A stretch of DNA of 64,000 nucleotides from Herbidospora solisilvae (GTDB lineage Bacteria; Actinomycetota; Actinomycetes; Streptosporangiales; Streptosporangiaceae). The notes below the pieces were generated by a model that did no database searches, was not told the DNA's origin, and worked only from the letters and a program-made list of their open reading frames with translations. Below are positions 62,463-64,000 of the stretch, one piece after another; position 1 is the first letter of the stretch, and each line of letters opens with the position of its first letter. A program made the position numbers and the translations under genes. Location of the stretch: positions 311,312 through 375,311 of the forward strand of contig NZ_WXEW01000003.1 of NCBI RefSeq assembly GCF_009901565.1. Reading direction: 5' to 3'.

Positions 62463-63439
62463 GTGTCACGACGCGGCGAGACGCCGCCTCCATCCGCGAA
62501 GACTGGCTCCGGGTCGCCCTGTCGACCGAGCCCGCCGACCGCCCCGAAGCCGAAGCCGCCATCACGGGCCTCTACCGGCTGAACGGGCTTCCCCCGCCCC
62601 GGTTCCACTGGGTGCCCTCCCCGGCCGACCTCCCGCATGTCGATGCTGCGCCGCTGACCCGCCTGTTCTCCGGGCGACGGCGGCAGCTGACCCGCGACCT
62701 CGACGCCGCCATCCTGGTGACCCAGCGCCGGAGGGAGCAGGTCCGCCGCCAGGTGGTGTGGCCGCTCAATCGCAGCCGCCTCCCCTTCAGGCTGGTCGTG
62801 TACGACCACGACCGCGACTGGCCGGACGTCCACGACGTGTCGTGGCTGGCCTACTACGACTGCCTGCCCTGGGCGCCCGGCGTCGACGGCATCGACCTGT
62901 GGGACCGGGCCGCCCGAGCGGGCGGCTGGTGGGTGCCCCACCGGCAGGTGTGCGTGGTGGTGGACCGCCCGGCGGTCGTCCACACCCAACCGGGTCCCCA
63001 GGACGGCGAGGTGGTCGTCCACCGAGACGACGGACCGGCGGTCGTCTACCGCGACGGCCGCCCGGCCTACGCCTGGCGCGGCCTGCGTGTGCCGCGCTGG
63101 GTGATCGAGGAGCCGACGGCCGACCGGATCAGGAACGAACCCGACCCCGATGTCCGCCTCGCCGCGATCCAGCGTTTGGGCTGGCCGGAATGGGTCGACC
63201 AGTCCGCCGCACGCCTCATCGCCACCGCCCCCGACCCGGGGAACGACGCCGAACTCCACCTGTACGCCGCCATGGAACACACCGTCCTGATCGTCGTCAA
63301 CGGGACCGTCGAACGCGACGGCACCCGCCGCCGCTACGGGCTGATCGTCCCCGACGACGTCGCCGACCCGGTCGAGGCGGCCGCCTGGACCTACGGAATC
63401 ACCGCCCCGCTCTACAAGCAGCTCGTGAGGAGGACATGA
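62459..63439 (+). CDS. DUF6745 domain-containing protein
   Basis: This 326-residue cytoplasmic protein starts at GTG 62459. The DUF6745 pattern is clear in the middle: GGWWVPHRQVCVVVDRPAVVHTQ, then a HRDDGPAVVYRDGRPAYAWRGLRVPRWVIEEP block, repeated later as ERDGTRRRYGLIVPDDV. The N-terminal part (about 1-150) is helical with a YDHDRDWPDVHDVSWLAYYDCLPW stretch. Such proteins are common in actinomycetes and often sit near diverse small genes, but their function is unknown. It is coupled to the next gene by ATGA. Confidence 0.85.
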   Translation: MSVTTRRDAASIREDWLRVALSTEPADRPEAEAAITGLYRLNGLPPPRFHWVPSPADLPHVDAAPLTRLFSGRRRQLTRDLDAAILVTQRRREQVRRQVVWPLNRSRLPFRLVVYDHDRDWPDVHDVSWLAYYDCLPWAPGVDGIDLWDRAARAGGWWVPHRQVCVVVDRPAVVHTQPGPQDGEVVVHRDDGPAVVYRDGRPAYAWRGLRVPRWVIEEPTADRIRNEPDPDVRLAAIQRLGWPEWVDQSAARLIATAPDPGNDAELHLYAAMEHTVLIVVNGTVERDGTRRRYGLIVPDDVADPVEAAAWTYGITAPLYKQLVRRT

Positions 63440-63825
63440 TGATCACACTCGCCACCCTGTCCGCGCGTACCGGACACACGTTCGACGACCATCTCGACCG
63501 GAGCCTGACCATCCCGGTCCTCGACGGGCTCCAGGCTCAGGGAGACCTCCTGGTCATCCCGGCCGTCCTGCTGGGGGCCTCCGACTGGCGTCCGGTGCCG
63601 CCGGAGGGGCTCGTCCTGCTCGACGGGGTGCACCCGCACGTGCTGGTGGCCGACCCCGGCACCTGCCTCTGGACCGACGGCCTCGACGGCCGGTCGTTCG
63701 CCGCCACCGCTCCCGTCTATCTGATGCACCCCGAACACGGGGCGACCGGGCTCGCGCCGGGCCGCTACGTGACCCGCCGCCAGCGCGAATGGCGCAAGAC
63801 GGTGGAACTGCCGGTCTTCGACTGA
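63436..63825 (+). CDS. Small protein of unknown function, partner of DUF6745
   Basis: This 129-residue protein starts at ATG 63436 (a second ATG is at 63439), overlapping the DUF6745 stop. A GAGGAGGAC site precedes it. Recognisable features are LQAQGDLLVIPAVLLGASDW, HPHVLVADPGTCLWTDG, FAATAPVYLMHPEHGATGLAPGRYVTRRQREW, a compact beta-rich domain with many aromatic and Asp residues and no membrane segment. No family was recognised. A terminator follows 6 bp after the stop. Confidence 0.75.
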   Translation: MMITLATLSARTGHTFDDHLDRSLTIPVLDGLQAQGDLLVIPAVLLGASDWRPVPPEGLVLLDGVHPHVLVADPGTCLWTDGLDGRSFAATAPVYLMHPEHGATGLAPGRYVTRRQREWRKTVELPVFD

Positions 63826-63831
63826 CCCCGG

Positions 63832-63860
63832 GGGCGGACCGGCCGGGCCGGTCCGCCCTT
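63832..63860 (+). terminator. Rho-independent-like terminator after DUF6745 operon
   Basis: GGGCGGACCGG-N5-CCGGTCCGCCC is a perfect 11-bp stem followed by TTAGG, located between the stop at 63825 and the methyltransferase start. Confidence 0.75.
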
Positions 63861-63871
63861 AGGGTGCCGGT

Positions 63872-64000
63872 GTGCCCGACTTCCTCACCGAGACCCGCGC
63901 CGGATACGACGCCCTCGTCGCCGAATACGTCGACCTGTTCATGGACGACCTGGAGACCAACCCGTTCGACCAGTCGGTCCTCCAGCTGTTCACCGATCTC
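63872..64000 (+). CDS. Class I SAM-dependent methyltransferase (partial, N-terminus)
   Basis: Only the first 43 codons are inside the window, from GTG 63872 to the edge. MPDFLTETRAGYDALVAEYVDLF and NPFDQSVLQLFTDL resemble the lead-in of actinomycete class I methyltransferases before the SAM-binding Gly motif, which lies beyond the window. AGGG stands upstream. The identification rests on this lead-in only. Confidence 0.6.
   Translation, partial: MPDFLTETRAGYDALVAEYVDLFMDDLETNPFDQSVLQLFTDL

Overview
The window is a 64 kb piece of very high-GC DNA. It has strong G/C bias at third codon positions, many GTG and a few TTG starts, GGAGG-type ribosome binding sites and dense ATGA/GTGA gene overlaps. 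Secreted polysaccharide-degrading enzymes, XRE/ImmA and SARP-free LuxR/TetR regulators and DUF6461/DUF6745 proteins all point to a soil actinomycete, most plausibly of the Streptosporangiales type (inference). No rRNA, tRNA, CRISPR array or complete insertion sequence was seen. Several genes appear to make leaderless mRNAs, with a TANNNT box 6-7 nt before the start codon.

Layout. 1-10.8 kb: a secreted ThuA/sugar-dehydrogenase/PKD/CBM protein (cut by the window edge), a phytase-like secreted esterase, a large LuxR-type ATPase regulator followed by two alpha/beta hydrolases, and a GH11 xylanase with CBM2. 10.8-14.1 kb: a secreted anchor-P protein and a divergent TetR/SDR pair with twin operators. 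14.1-24.2 kb: one tightly overlapping nine-gene operon holding a peptide/nickel-type ABC importer, four different flavin-dependent luciferase-like monooxygenases and a DUF1684 protein. This is probably an uptake and oxidation pathway for an unknown (perhaps organosulfur or amine-type) compound. 24.3-26 kb: an XRE-ImmA/IrrE regulator and a PIN-type toxin-like protein. 26-38 kb: an AlgJ/MBOAT acetylation pair (MBOAT frameshifted), three two-component systems, a lipoprotein, a membrane esterase, PAP2 and DoxX proteins and an NlpC/P60 wall hydrolase. 38-42.8 kb: small enzymes, two tandem Asn-rich secreted proteins, and a P450 (frameshifted near its start) divergent from a TetR.

42.9-48.2 kb: a tripartite tricarboxylate transporter (TctCBA) divergent from a CitA/CitB two-component system that probably controls it. 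48.2-50 kb: an AbiE toxin-antitoxin pair whose toxin gene carries an in-frame TGA inside a perfect 12-bp palindrome. 50-52 kb: an EF-G-like GTPase preceded by a WhiB7-like promoter, a 34-codon Arg-rich leader ORF with several R-x-R motifs and a hairpin spanning its stop codon. This looks like a drug-responsive attenuator controlling a ribosome-acting resistance factor, and it is the most interesting candidate system here. 52-64 kb: a DUF1275 membrane protein, a GH18 chitinase, a DUF6461 pair, a SnoaL-like protein, a DUF7662 membrane protein, a giant secreted beta-helix glycosidase (GH87-like), a DUF6745 operon with a leaderless 12-codon leader ORF, and the start of a methyltransferase gene.

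All functional statements rest on reading motifs by eye. No database search was run.
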